From: Hyphomicrobiales bacterium
GTDB taxonomy: Bacteria; Pseudomonadota; Alphaproteobacteria; Rhizobiales; Rhizobiaceae
Assembly (NCBI GenBank): GCA_900467685.1
Contig: UBQX01000024.1
Coordinates: forward strand, 41,967 to 105,966
Length of the DNA stretch: 64,000 bases
Reading direction: 5' to 3'
Shown here: piece after piece, positions 28,035-37,001 of the stretch
How positions within the stretch are numbered: position 1 is the stretch's first letter
Layout of the letters: every line of letters starts with the position of its first letter
The notes under the pieces: model-generated
The model's input: the letters and a program-made list of their open reading frames with translations, nothing else
Database searches by the model: none
Told to the model about the DNA's origin: nothing
Position numbers and translations under genes: made by a program

Positions 28035-28062
28035 GTGGAAGGCGCTGATGAACGCCTTCCAC
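28035..28062 (-). promoter_or_regulatory. Hairpin between aapJ and aapQ
   Basis: A perfect ten-base stem, GTGGAAGGCG / CGCCTTCCAC, with an eight-base loop, placed 22 bases after the aapJ stop codon and without a run of T. Stem-loops in this position in binding-protein operons usually stabilise the upstream message or attenuate transcription. Confidence 0.7.
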
Positions 28063-28083
28063 GAAGTACTGGTAGTCAGGCGA

Positions 28084-29112
28084 TCAACGGATCGGCGGTG
28101 CGTATTGCAGGCCGCCCTTCGTCCACAGGGCATTGAGGCCGCGGGCGATCTTCAACGGAGAGCCTTCGCCGACGTTGCGGTTGAAGCTTTCGCCGTAGTT
28201 GCCGACCTGCTTGATGATGTTGTAGGCCCACTTTTCGTCAAGGCCGAGGTCCTTGCCGATGTGCTGGTCCTTTTCTTCGCCGAGGAAGCGCTTCAGGTCC
28301 GGGTTGTCCGTCTTCAGCTTCTCGTCCACGTTGGCCGAGGTGACGCCGAACTCTTCACCGGCAACCATGGCGTAGTGTGCCCAGCTGACGATGTCGAACC
28401 ACTTGGAGTCGTTGGCGCGAACCGCCGGGCCAAGGGGCTCCTTCGAAATGATTTCCGGAAGGATCACATGGTCGGCCGGGTTGGCGAGGGACAGGCGGAT
28501 GGAGTACAGGCCCGACTGGTCGGTCGTGTACACGTCGCAACGGCCGGCCTGATAGGCGGCGTCAACTTCTTCCTGCTTTTCGAAGACGACTGGGTTGTAC
28601 TGAAGGTTGTTGGCCTTGAAGTAGTCGGCCAGGTTCAGTTCGGTCGTCGTGCCGGACTGTACGCAGACGGCAGCGCCGGAGAGTTCGAGAGCCGACTTCA
28701 CGTTCAGCTTTTTCGGGACCATGAAGCCCTGGCCGTCATAGTAGTTGACGGCGCGGAAGTCGAAGCCCAGCGCGGTGTCGCGGTTGATGGTCCAGGTCGT
28801 GTTGCGGGCGAGCATGTCGATTTCGCCCGACTGCAGGGCCGGGAAACGGTCCTTGGCGGAAAGGGGCGTGTACTTGACCTTCGAGGCATCGCCGAAGACG
28901 GCAGCAGCAACGGCGCGGCAAAGATCGACGTCGAGGCCCGTCCACTTGCCCGACGAATCCTGGGCGCCGAAGCCGGCAAGGTTCGAACCGTTGACGCCGC
29001 ACTGAAGGAAACCCTTGGCCTTCACATCTTCAAGCGTGCCGGCAGAAGCCGTATGTGCGGTAAGGCCGAGAAGGGCCGTGCCGATGACGGCGGACAGAAG
29101 CTTCTTGCTCAT
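28084..29112 (-). CDS. aapJ: General L-amino acid binding protein AapJ
   Basis: A 342-residue periplasmic solute-binding protein (SBP_bac_3 type). It has a signal peptide (KKLLSAVIGTALLGLTAHTASA) and then TLEDVKAKGFLQCGVNGSNLAGF, GLDVDLCRAVAAAVFGD and ARNTTWTINRDT, the AapJ pattern. It binds a wide range of L-amino acids, including glutamate, for AapQMP. The first gene of the operon. The start at 29112 is the one that gives the signal peptide directly; an in-frame start 14 codons earlier adds a charged leader. Confidence 0.97.
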   Translation of the reverse strand: MSKKLLSAVIGTALLGLTAHTASAGTLEDVKAKGFLQCGVNGSNLAGFGAQDSSGKWTGLDVDLCRAVAAAVFGDASKVKYTPLSAKDRFPALQSGEIDMLARNTTWTINRDTALGFDFRAVNYYDGQGFMVPKKLNVKSALELSGAAVCVQSGTTTELNLADYFKANNLQYNPVVFEKQEEVDAAYQAGRCDVYTTDQSGLYSIRLSLANPADHVILPEIISKEPLGPAVRANDSKWFDIVSWAHYAMVAGEEFGVTSANVDEKLKTDNPDLKRFLGEEKDQHIGKDLGLDEKWAYNIIKQVGNYGESFNRNVGEGSPLKIARGLNALWTKGGLQYAPPIR

Positions 29113-29559
29113 TTGTTTTTCAACCTTTTTTTCTTTGTCGGTGAAATCTTTCACCGCGCGAGGCGAATTTCCCCAGCCACCGGCGCGGTGCCCACAAACC
29201 TCCCGGAGTGGGCTCGATTATTCCATGCGGTTTCGATCCGATGGTCAAGTCGGATCGCCACATTTTTTCCAGAATCGGGTCAAATTTCGGCCAATGCTTA
29301 ATCTGGAGGCAGGCATACCGCCGCACTGATCGGAATTGCCGCAGGCTTTTGCCTCATCTGCCCAAAATGCGGCTTATGCTATGTTTCGACGATCCCGGTG
29401 CGCATCCCGTTATGCGGGGTTGACCAGCGCGGCTTGCGCCGACAAGACTGTTTTTGAGCCACCTGCCGGTTCTTGCAGGACGGTCGTGGCGCTTTAACTC
29501 GGGCATGATGGCGGACGGTATGTTCATCCGGCTCGCCGGGATCGGACATTTTTCAGACG
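29113..29559. other. Divergent control region of aapJ and metC
   Basis: A 447-base intergenic region between two divergent units. I see no gene. The aap operon of Rhizobium is known to respond to nitrogen status, but I found no clear sigma54 (TGGCAC-N5-TTGC) site here. A few short inverted repeats (for example GATCCGA...TCGGATC near 29238-29259) are the only visible signals. Confidence 0.45.
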
Positions 29560-30768
29560 ATGAGTGCAGGCAAGAAAGAATTTCTCGAAACGGCTGGCAT
29601 CAACACGCGGCTCGGCCACCTTGGCAACGACCCGCTGGCGTTTCATGGCTTCGTCAATCCGCCGGTGGTTCATGGCTCGACCGTGCTGTTTCCGAGCGCC
29701 GAGGAGATGAACGCGCCGCCGGAACGGCAGCAGAAATACACGTACGGAACCCATGGGACGCCGACGACCGATGCGCTTTGCGCGGCCATCGACGCGCTGG
29801 AAGGCTCCGCGGGAACGGTTCTGGTCCCCTCGGGTCTCGTGGCGGTGACATTGCCGCTGCTTGCCTATCTCTCCGCGGGCGACCACGCCCTGATCGTCGA
29901 TTCGGTCTATTTTCCCACCCGCCGCTTCTGCGAGACGATGCTAAAGAGACTGGGTGTGAGCGTTGACTACTTCGATCCGGATGTCGGCGCCGGCATCGAG
30001 GCCTTGATCAAGCCGAATACGCGGCTCATTCACCTCGAGGCTCCCGGCTCCAATACGCTTGAGATGCAGGATGTACCGGCCATTGTCGAGGTCGCCCATC
30101 GGCATGATTGCGTAGTGACGATTGACAACACCTGGGCGACGCCGCTCTATTTCAAGCCGCTCGACTTCGGCGTCGATGTCTCCATTCACGCGGCGACCAA
30201 ATATCCGTCCGGCCATTCGGATGTGCTTATGGGCACGGTGTCGGCGAATGAAAAGCATTGGCCCGCGCTGACGGCGGCCTATACCACGCTCGGCCTGTGC
30301 GTTGGCCCGGACGATGCCTACCAGATCCTGCGCGGCCTGCGCACGATGGGGGTTCGCATGGAGCATCATCAGCGTTCTGCGCTCAAGGTTGCGCAATGGT
30401 TGGAGGGCAGGGCCGATGTTGCGGCCGTTCTGCATCCCGCCCTGCCTAGCTTTCCCGGCCATGCGCTGTGGAAGCGCGACTTCAAGGGCTCAAGCGGCCT
30501 CTTTTCCTTCGTCCTGAAGGTTAATGATGCGGGGCAGTTCGAGGCCAGGTCCTATGCCTTCCTCAACGCGCTGAAGCTCTTTGGCCTCGGCTATTCCTGG
30601 GGAGGTTATGAGAGCCTCGCCGTGCCGGTGAAGCTTGGCGATCGGCGCATTTGCAAGCAGCCCAAGGAAGGTCCTGTCATCCGTCTGCAGATCGGTCTTG
30701 AAGATGTTGAGGATATCATCGCCGATCTGGAACGCGGCTTTGCGGCCGCCGCGGCTGTCGGCGGTTAA
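29560..30768 (+). CDS. metC: Cystathionine beta-lyase MetC
   Basis: A 402-residue pyridoxal-phosphate enzyme of the Cys/Met metabolism family that cleaves cystathionine to homocysteine, pyruvate and ammonia. It has NPPVVHGSTVLFP, YGTHGTPTTDAL, VTIDNTWATPLYFKP and the PLP-Lys region SIHAATKYPSGHSDVLMG. The combination with SSGLFSFVL and SYAFLNALKLFGLGYSWGG is typical of metC. Divergence from aapJ is the order known in Rhizobium. There is no strong ribosome binding site before the ATG. Confidence 0.95.
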   Translation: MSAGKKEFLETAGINTRLGHLGNDPLAFHGFVNPPVVHGSTVLFPSAEEMNAPPERQQKYTYGTHGTPTTDALCAAIDALEGSAGTVLVPSGLVAVTLPLLAYLSAGDHALIVDSVYFPTRRFCETMLKRLGVSVDYFDPDVGAGIEALIKPNTRLIHLEAPGSNTLEMQDVPAIVEVAHRHDCVVTIDNTWATPLYFKPLDFGVDVSIHAATKYPSGHSDVLMGTVSANEKHWPALTAAYTTLGLCVGPDDAYQILRGLRTMGVRMEHHQRSALKVAQWLEGRADVAAVLHPALPSFPGHALWKRDFKGSSGLFSFVLKVNDAGQFEARSYAFLNALKLFGLGYSWGGYESLAVPVKLGDRRICKQPKEGPVIRLQIGLEDVEDIIADLERGFAAAAAVGG

Positions 30769-30781
30769 GCGCTAAAACCGC

Positions 30782-31957
30782 TCAGGCCGGCTGAACGCCG
30801 GCCTGGTAGCCGTAGATCCAGTCCAGCTTTGCCGCAAGGCGCGATGCCGGGCTGACTGCAAAGACCGCGTCACGCGCAATCCGCACCGGTCCGCGCGCAT
30901 GATAGGCGAAGCGGTTGAAGTCGCCGCGGGCACGAACCTTGGCGACACGCGCGCGGCGCATGGCTTCATAGCGCACCAGAGCAGCGCCGACGGGAATGGA
31001 AGACACCATGGCCGCCAGATCATAGGCATCCTCGATCGCCATGACCGCCCCCTGTGCCGCGAAGGGCAGCATGGCGTGCGCGGCATCGCCGATCAGGACG
31101 AGGTCGCGGCTGTCCGTCCAGTGACCATCGCTGACGCCGAAAAGCGGCCACCATGTTGGCTGCGGCGCTGAGAGAAGAAGATCGCAAAGCTGACGGCTCC
31201 AGCCGGAAAGCGCGCGGGTCACGAAGGCGCGGCGCTCTTCCTCGGTCGGACTGATCGACCATGCAGCACCCGGATCCTCGCCGGCCGATATGGCCACGAG
31301 ATTGATGGCGCCGACCTCCCTCAAGGGATAGCAGACGACATGCGCATCCGGACCGGTGAAGGCGGTGACACGATTTCTGGGAATGAAGGTGGGAGCATCC
31401 TTTTCAGGTATGACGAAACGCCATGCCACGAAACCGGAAAAACGCGCCTCGCCGGCGCCTTCGACGAGCGACCGCATCTTCGACCAGACACCGTCTGCAC
31501 CGACGAAAAGGTTGGCACGCGTTCCGGCCTCTGCCTCGAGAGCCTCTTTCGAGGGGCTTTCGATCCGCGTTGCGAGCTTGAGGGAAATCCGGGGATTTTC
31601 GTCGACCTTGCGCAGAAGCGCGTTCTGCAGCGTGGAGCGATGAAGCACGCCATAGGGGGCACCCCAACGTGTTGCTCCGGCGCGACCGAGAGGGATGGAG
31701 GTGAGGTCGGCAAGCGTTGCGCCGGAGGCCAGCGTCACGCATTCGGGCTGCAGCCAGTCACAGGTCAAAAGCGGGAGAACACCGAGTTTGTCGAGCACGC
31801 GCGCGCCGTTGGCGGAAATCTGCAGGCCGGCGCCCACTTCGCTCATCTGCGCGGACTGTTCGAGAACAGTAACCTGGGTGCCGGTTTCGGCGAGCGAAAG
31901 CGCTGCGGTCAATCCCGCGACACCTGCACCAACCACGATGGCGGACTGAACGGCCAT
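30782..31957 (-). CDS. FAD-dependent monooxygenase (salicylate hydroxylase-like)
   Basis: A 391-residue flavoprotein with the N-terminal FAD motif AIVVGAGVAGLTAALSLAETG, the NAD(P)H/FAD region DGVWSKMRSLV, and the second FAD motif DLVLIGDAAHAMLPFAAQGAVMAIEDAY. It belongs to the class A aromatic hydroxylases (UbiH/salicylate hydroxylase-like). The substrate, perhaps a phenolic or 6-hydroxynicotinate-like compound, cannot be inferred. The end converges on metC with only 13 bases between the stop codons. AGGTG lies seven bases before the start. Confidence 0.88.
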   Translation of the reverse strand: MAVQSAIVVGAGVAGLTAALSLAETGTQVTVLEQSAQMSEVGAGLQISANGARVLDKLGVLPLLTCDWLQPECVTLASGATLADLTSIPLGRAGATRWGAPYGVLHRSTLQNALLRKVDENPRISLKLATRIESPSKEALEAEAGTRANLFVGADGVWSKMRSLVEGAGEARFSGFVAWRFVIPEKDAPTFIPRNRVTAFTGPDAHVVCYPLREVGAINLVAISAGEDPGAAWSISPTEEERRAFVTRALSGWSRQLCDLLLSAPQPTWWPLFGVSDGHWTDSRDLVLIGDAAHAMLPFAAQGAVMAIEDAYDLAAMVSSIPVGAALVRYEAMRRARVAKVRARGDFNRFAYHARGPVRIARDAVFAVSPASRLAAKLDWIYGYQAGVQPA

Positions 31958-32064
31958 ACAGTCACCTGCCTGTCTGGAGATTTGCTAACTGCTGTGGCGC
32001 CAGGCTCATTGATCTTGAGTGCAAGCCTGACGCGATGATGGCTTCCGGCTTCGCCGGTCTTGCT

Positions 32065-32310
32065 TCAGGCAGCCTTGACGAGAAAGACGCAGCCCGGCGG
32101 GTTGGTCTGGTTCTCTTTCAGCGACGGATTGTACTTGTAGAGCGTCGAGCAGTAGGAGCAGACCTTTTCGCTGTCGGCGCCCATGTCGATATAGATATGC
32201 GGATGGTCGAAGGGGACCGAAGCACCCGTGCACATGAATTCCTTTACGCCGACCTCGATGACGCGATGACCGCCGTCGTTCTGGAAATGGGGAATGCTGT
32301 GACCGGCCAT
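32065..32310 (-). CDS. CHCC zinc-finger protein (NDUFS6-like)
   Basis: An 81-residue protein. IPHFQNDGGHRVIEVGVKEFMCTG, then DHPHIYIDMG and EKVCSYCSTLYKYNP, show the zf-CHCC pattern (Cys, His, Cys, Cys). This is the family of mitochondrial complex I subunit NDUFS6, whose bacterial members accompany alphaproteobacterial NADH dehydrogenase. Two Cys of the zinc site lie in CSYC. GGAGG precedes the ATG at 32310. It is followed on the same strand by the FAD monooxygenase. Confidence 0.92.
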   Translation of the reverse strand: MAGHSIPHFQNDGGHRVIEVGVKEFMCTGASVPFDHPHIYIDMGADSEKVCSYCSTLYKYNPSLKENQTNPPGCVFLVKAA

Positions 32311-32417
32311 GAATGCCTCCGAATGCACTATGTGGATTTCAAATCAAGATTTGCCCGGGACCTTATAACGGCACTGCACAAAAGTGTAGAGGGCGCTGCG
32401 AAGTTTGAAGTCGAAAC

Positions 32418-33707
32418 TCACCGCCGCTTTTCCATCTGCTGGAAATACCACATGCCAATCGCAAGCGCCGTGTTCCCGAGCATCCGGCCGACCGGAAGCC
32501 GCCAATGCCAGGCGCTGGCGAAGATGTCGAAGTCGCGCGGGTTGCCGGTCAGCGCCTCTCCCATGATCTCGCCGACGATATGCGAGGTCGCCACCCCGTG
32601 GCCGGAATAGCCCTGCGCATAGAAGACATTGTCGCGGATTCGGCCAAGCTGCGGGATGCGGTTGATGGTGATTCCATCCTGTCCCTGCCAGGCGAAATCG
32701 ATCCGCACGCCCTTCAATTGCGGGAAGGTCTTTTCAATGGCCGGGCGGAGCTGGTCGGCGAGGTTCGGCGTCTCGCGTCCGGTGTAGTTCGTCCCGCTGC
32801 CGAAGAGGAGCCGGCGGTCGGCGGTGAGGCGATAATAGTCGAGGACGAAGCGCGTGTCGTAGACGGCGATGTCCTGCGGGTTGATCGCGCGGGCGACATC
32901 TTCCGACAGCGGCTCCGTCGCGACGATGCCGAGCGAGGCGGGGAAGAGCATGCCCGCCAGCTTGAAGCGCTCCAGATGATGCGAGGCATTGCCGGCGAGC
33001 AGGACTTTGTCTGCCACCACCGATCTGCCTGCCGTCACCAGTTCGACGCGCTTGCCATGACGGATGTCGAGCACCTTCGTGTCTTCGAAGATGTGGACGC
33101 CCAAACTGCGGGCTGCGTCCGCCTCGCCAAGGCAGAGGTTCAGCGAATGGACATGCATGTTGCGGCGGTTGATGAGGCCTGCGGCGTAAAGGTCGGTGCC
33201 GATGACGTCGCGGACGGCCTTTCCGTAGACCATCTCGACCTCGTCGCCCATGCCGCGTGCGACGGCCATTTTGTAAATGGTTTCCAGTTCCGGAATATGA
33301 GAGGGCTGCCAGGCGGCCTGCATGTGACCGAATTTCAGGTCGCACTGGATGCCGTATTTCTCGACGCGGTTCCTGATGATCCGCTGTCCGCGCCAGCGCA
33401 GATCCCAGACAAAATCCTCGGCCTTGGGGCCGAGTGTGCGCGCGAATTGCTTGAGCATCGCCTTGTCACCGGAGAGTGATCCGGTGATCTGTCCGCCATT
33501 GCGGCTCGATGCGCCCCAGCCGATGACATTGGCTTCCAGAAGCGCGACGGAAACGCCGCGTTCGGCCAGTTCGACGGCCGTTGCCACGCCGGTAAAGCCA
33601 CCACCGATGATGGCGACATCGACTTCAATTCGTTTGTCGAGGCGCGGGAAGGGCGCGATAGGGTTGCGGGTCGCGGCGTAATAGGAGTTGCAATAGGTCT
33701 CGGCCAT
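32418..33707 (-). CDS. FAD-dependent amine oxidoreductase (PuuB-like)
   Basis: A 429-residue D-amino acid oxidase-type flavoenzyme. It has YYAATRNPIAPFPRL at the start, the FAD motif DVAIIGGGFTGVATAVELAERG, then GWGASSRNGGQI and the C-terminal YAQGYSGHGVATSHIVG. It resembles gamma-glutamylputrescine oxidase PuuB, and the glutamine-synthetase-like gene upstream fits a gamma-glutamylation route for putrescine or another amine. The pathway's aldehyde dehydrogenase and hydrolase are not in this window, so the substrate is inferred. Confidence 0.88.
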   Translation of the reverse strand: MAETYCNSYYAATRNPIAPFPRLDKRIEVDVAIIGGGFTGVATAVELAERGVSVALLEANVIGWGASSRNGGQITGSLSGDKAMLKQFARTLGPKAEDFVWDLRWRGQRIIRNRVEKYGIQCDLKFGHMQAAWQPSHIPELETIYKMAVARGMGDEVEMVYGKAVRDVIGTDLYAAGLINRRNMHVHSLNLCLGEADAARSLGVHIFEDTKVLDIRHGKRVELVTAGRSVVADKVLLAGNASHHLERFKLAGMLFPASLGIVATEPLSEDVARAINPQDIAVYDTRFVLDYYRLTADRRLLFGSGTNYTGRETPNLADQLRPAIEKTFPQLKGVRIDFAWQGQDGITINRIPQLGRIRDNVFYAQGYSGHGVATSHIVGEIMGEALTGNPRDFDIFASAWHWRLPVGRMLGNTALAIGMWYFQQMEKRR

Positions 33708-33725
33708 TTGCTGTTAGGCTCCGGG

Positions 33726-35057
33726 TCAGACGCTCAGGCGATAGGTGGCGATTTCGAGATCGGTCACCTGCGCGGCGAAGACATCCTGTTCCTGCTGCTT
33801 GGCAGCCGCGAAAGAGGTGACAAATTCCGGATGCAGGATGCGCTTCATGCTCTCCGCCGTCTCGAAGCGCTCCAGCGCCTGCCGCCAGTCCTTGGCGAGC
33901 TTGGGTAGATCGAGCTCGTGCGAGTTGCTGGTGACCGGCTCTGCCGGCGTCAGCATGCGGGCAATCCCGTCCAGCGCGCCGCCGAGAATGGCTGCGAGCA
34001 CGAGGAAGGGATTGGTGTCGATGCCGGCGACGCGGTGCTCGATGCGGCGAGCGGCGTTGGGGCCGCCGGGAATGCGGATGGCCGCCGTTCGGTTCTCATA
34101 GCCCCAGCCGACGGTGGTCGGCGCAAGGCCGCCGGGGGACAGGCGGCGATAGGAATTGAGATGCGGCGCGAAGATCAGCGTGGCATCGGCCATGCTGTCC
34201 ATCAGGCCGGCAACGGCGGCGCGCATGATGTCCGAGCCCTTGTCCGTGCCATCGTCGAAGACGTTGCGGCCGTTCTCGTCCAGCATGGAGAAGTGGATAT
34301 GCAAACCGCTGCCGGCCTTGTCGGCATAAGGCTTCGCCATGAAGGTCGCCAGATAGCCGTGGCGGCGCGCGACGTTGCGGATGATCTGCTTGAGGAAGAG
34401 CGTGTCTTCCGCCGCCTTCAGCGCGTCCGGCTGGTGCATGAGGTTGAACTCGAACTGCCGCTGCGCACCTTCGGCAATCGTCGCATCGACTTCGATGCCC
34501 GCCGCCGCAGCGGTCTTGTAGAGATCGTCTATGAAAGGCCCAGCATCGCTTAATTCTTCGAGCGAATAGATGGCGTCGAATTCGCGCGGCGGTCCGCCGA
34601 GCTGTGGACGGGCAGGGGAGATGCCGTCGCTTGACGGATCGAGAAGATAGAACTCAACTTCGGACGCCACGACGGGCGTGAGGCCGGCCGCCTTGTAGCG
34701 GTCGAGCACGAGCTGCAGCAGATGCCGCCCATCTGCATAATAGGGTTCGCCGGTTTCCTTGCGCATCCAGAGCGGCAGGACGTGACCATCCATGCCGAGA
34801 TCGAGCGCCCCGCGTCCGGTCGCCTCGCAGATGCCGTCGAGATCGCCGCGTTCCATCGTCAGCTGCGTGCCGGCCGTATCCGTGCCCCAGATATCGACGC
34901 CGATGGAGGACATCGGCATACGGATCCCGTCCTTCTTGAGTTTCTCCAGCTTTTCCGCAGACACGCGCTTTCCCCGGAAAATACCATTCATGTCGGTGAT
35001 GGCTGCGTAGACGTGGGTAGGAGCGGCGAGGGGCTGCTTGGGATCGGATGACGGCAA
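33726..35057 (-). CDS. Glutamine synthetase family ligase (PuuA-like)
   Basis: A 443-residue GS-fold ligase. It has the GS catalytic segments EVEFYLLDPSS, GSGLHIHFSML, NSYRRLSPGGLAPTTVGWGYENRTAAIRI and the ADP-binding RIEHRVAGIDTNPFL. The N-terminal half (VYAAITDMNGIFRGKRV) and this length match gamma-glutamylputrescine synthetase-type ligases rather than biosynthetic GlnA, and no adenylylation-site Tyr context is apparent. The start is TTG with GGAG about nine bases upstream. It lies directly upstream of the PuuB-like oxidase on the same strand. Confidence 0.88.
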   Translation of the reverse strand: MPSSDPKQPLAAPTHVYAAITDMNGIFRGKRVSAEKLEKLKKDGIRMPMSSIGVDIWGTDTAGTQLTMERGDLDGICEATGRGALDLGMDGHVLPLWMRKETGEPYYADGRHLLQLVLDRYKAAGLTPVVASEVEFYLLDPSSDGISPARPQLGGPPREFDAIYSLEELSDAGPFIDDLYKTAAAAGIEVDATIAEGAQRQFEFNLMHQPDALKAAEDTLFLKQIIRNVARRHGYLATFMAKPYADKAGSGLHIHFSMLDENGRNVFDDGTDKGSDIMRAAVAGLMDSMADATLIFAPHLNSYRRLSPGGLAPTTVGWGYENRTAAIRIPGGPNAARRIEHRVAGIDTNPFLVLAAILGGALDGIARMLTPAEPVTSNSHELDLPKLAKDWRQALERFETAESMKRILHPEFVTSFAAAKQQEQDVFAAQVTDLEIATYRLSV

Positions 35058-35214
35058 GGGAAGGCTCCGGATGACAGTTTTCAGGCGTCATCTACGTATG
35101 ACTTGATCAAATTTGCAAGATCGATCTTCAGGCTGAGGTTGTCGAAAGAGGCTTGCGAATTTGAGAAACTGCAATAGGTAAGAGCTTATCCATCGACGCT
35201 TGTGGAGCCACATC

Positions 35215-35994
35215 TTGCATCTCAACGCCCCCGCCTTTTCCTCCTTCCAGCATGACGGCCTGAAGCTTGCGTTCTTCGATGAGGGCGATCCGGCGGGTGA
35301 TCCGATCCTGCTGATTCACGGCTTCGCATCGTCGGTCGTTTACAACTGGGTGAATCCAGGTTGGCTGAAGACACTGGGCGATGCCGGCTACCGGGTGATT
35401 GCCATCGACAATCGTGGCCACGGCCATAGCGACAAGCCGCATCAGCCCTCGCTCTATCATCCGCCGCTGATGGCTGCGGATGCGATGGCATTGCTCGATC
35501 ATCTCGGCATTCCGGAAGCCCATGTCATGGGCTATTCGATGGGCGCGCGCATCACCTGTTTTGCAGCACTTGCCTTTCCGCACCGCATCCGGACTGTCAT
35601 CCTCGGCGGACTCGGCATCGGCATGGTGACGGGTGTGGGTGACTGGGACCCGATTGCCGATGCGCTGCTTGCGCCCTCGCTGGACGACGTGACCCACGAG
35701 CGCGGCCGCATGTTCCGCGCGTTTGCCGACCAGACCAAAAGCGACCGTCTGGCGCTTGCCGCCTGCATCCGCACTTCGCGCGATCTTTTGAGCGCCGAGC
35801 AGATGGCCAAGATCGACATGCCGGCGCTGATCGCTGTCGGCACCAAGGACGACATCGCCGGCTCGGCGGAGGAGCTAGCCATGCTGATGCCGCATGCGGA
35901 GGCGCTGGATATCCCGAACCGCGATCACATGCTGGCCGTGGGGGATCGCGTGTTCAAGAAGGCCGCGCTGGAGTTTCTGCACAAGCATTCGTGA
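35215..35994 (+). CDS. Alpha/beta hydrolase
   Basis: A 259-residue alpha/beta-hydrolase. ILLIHGFASSVVYNW carries the oxyanion HG motif, VIAIDNRGHGHSDKP is the strand-4 signature, and MGYSMGARITCF contains the nucleophile Ser in GYSMG. The acid residue is probably in VGTKDDIAG and the His in IPNRDHMLAVGD. The TTG at 35215 has GGAG seven bases upstream and gives MHLNAPAF; an earlier in-frame TTG (35200) has no such site. The substrate is unknown. It is divergent from the PuuA-like gene. Confidence 0.87.
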   Translation: MHLNAPAFSSFQHDGLKLAFFDEGDPAGDPILLIHGFASSVVYNWVNPGWLKTLGDAGYRVIAIDNRGHGHSDKPHQPSLYHPPLMAADAMALLDHLGIPEAHVMGYSMGARITCFAALAFPHRIRTVILGGLGIGMVTGVGDWDPIADALLAPSLDDVTHERGRMFRAFADQTKSDRLALAACIRTSRDLLSAEQMAKIDMPALIAVGTKDDIAGSAEELAMLMPHAEALDIPNRDHMLAVGDRVFKKAALEFLHKHS

Positions 35995-36008
35995 GATGTC
36001 ACGCCCGC

Positions 36009-36114
36009 CGTCATGGTCGGGCTTGTCCCGGCCATCTGCTACGCTGAATTCCTGCTGCAACGTCAATTGCTTGGATTCTTCAGTAGATCCTCGGCATAGG
36101 GCCGAGGATGACGA
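36009..36114. repeat. RIME-like intergenic mosaic repeat
   Basis: CGTCATGGTCGGGC and CCGGCCATC at one end and GATCCTCGGC, GCCGAGGATGACG at the other form two palindromes around a 45-base centre. The layout matches the Rhizobium-specific intergenic mosaic elements. It fills almost the whole gap between two convergent genes, and a related element lies at 38761-38889. Confidence 0.6.
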
Positions 36115-36125
36115 AGGAGAGGGTG

Positions 36126-36926
36126 TCACCGCCCGGTGAAAACCGCCTTTCGCTTCTCCGCAAAGGCCGCACGCCCCTCGCGATAGTCCTCACTTTCAAA
36201 CGTTGCCGCCCCCTGTCGCGCAGCTTCCGCCTGCAACGCTGCATCATCTGCCACCACGGCGCGGATCGAGACCTTTGACGCGCGGACGGAAAGCGGCGCA
36301 TTGGCGGCGATGTCTGTGGCGATCTTCTCCACTGTTTCATCCAGCACCGCGCTCTCGACCTGCATCGTCAGGAAGCCGCTTCCCGCAAGATCGGCCGATG
36401 AAAACTGCCGTGCCGTGAACACTGCCAGTCGCGCGGTTGCCTGCCCCAGCGCCGCAACGATATCCGCCATGGCATCCGCAGGATAGGCAAGCCCGAGCTT
36501 GCCGGCGGGCACCGCGAAGCGGCCAGTTTCGTCGCCGATGCGGATATCGGCCGCGGCCGCCAGCCCCAGCCCGCCGCCGAAGCAGATGCCGCGCAGTTTC
36601 GCTATGACCGGCACGGGAGCCTCGCGAAGTGCTGCAAAGGCGGCGCTGTTAGCGGCCTCGTAGGCGAGTGCGCTTTGTGTTTCCTTGCGCACTTCATCGA
36701 ATTCGGAAATGTCGGCGCCGGCCGAGAAGTCCACGCCGCCATCGCCCTGCAGGATAATGGCGCGGGCGTCTTGTGATGCGAGCCAGTCGACCGCCTCCGT
36801 CACGCCCTGCCACATGGCCAGATTCAGCGCGTTCTTGCGGCGCGCATTGGAGATTGTGAGCGTGCCGACATGCTCCTCCAATGTCGCCAAGATGCCGCCA
36901 TCCGCGAAAGCCTGTGTTAAGTTCAT
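36126..36926 (-). CDS. Enoyl-CoA hydratase/isomerase family protein
   Basis: A 266-residue crotonase-fold protein. It has FSAGADISEFDEVR (oxyanion-hole region), then VIAKLRGICFGGGLGLAAAADIRIG, the crotonase signature, and FAVPAGKLGLAYPADAM. The usual first catalytic Glu of hydratases lies in the FGGGLGLA region but is not clearly conserved here, so it may catalyse a different crotonase reaction. It is divergent from cysE, with about 75 bases between the two starts. Confidence 0.88.
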   Translation of the reverse strand: MNLTQAFADGGILATLEEHVGTLTISNARRKNALNLAMWQGVTEAVDWLASQDARAIILQGDGGVDFSAGADISEFDEVRKETQSALAYEAANSAAFAALREAPVPVIAKLRGICFGGGLGLAAAADIRIGDETGRFAVPAGKLGLAYPADAMADIVAALGQATARLAVFTARQFSSADLAGSGFLTMQVESAVLDETVEKIATDIAANAPLSVRASKVSIRAVVADDAALQAEAARQGAATFESEDYREGRAAFAEKRKAVFTGR

Positions 36927-37001
36927 TTGACGCCACCCCATTTAAGTTCTCATCGGGATGGAATATATTGGGTGTCCGAGCAAGCTGCCAAGGAGATGCG
37001 C

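Noticed and set aside
29113..29559. Sigma54 promoter for the aap operon
   Set aside because: The region was scanned for the TGGCAC-N5-TTGC pattern on both strands, and no acceptable match was found.
29460..29559. SAM riboswitch in front of metC
   Set aside because: The leader lacks the conserved pseudoknot segments and helices of SAM-II, and no terminator precedes the start.
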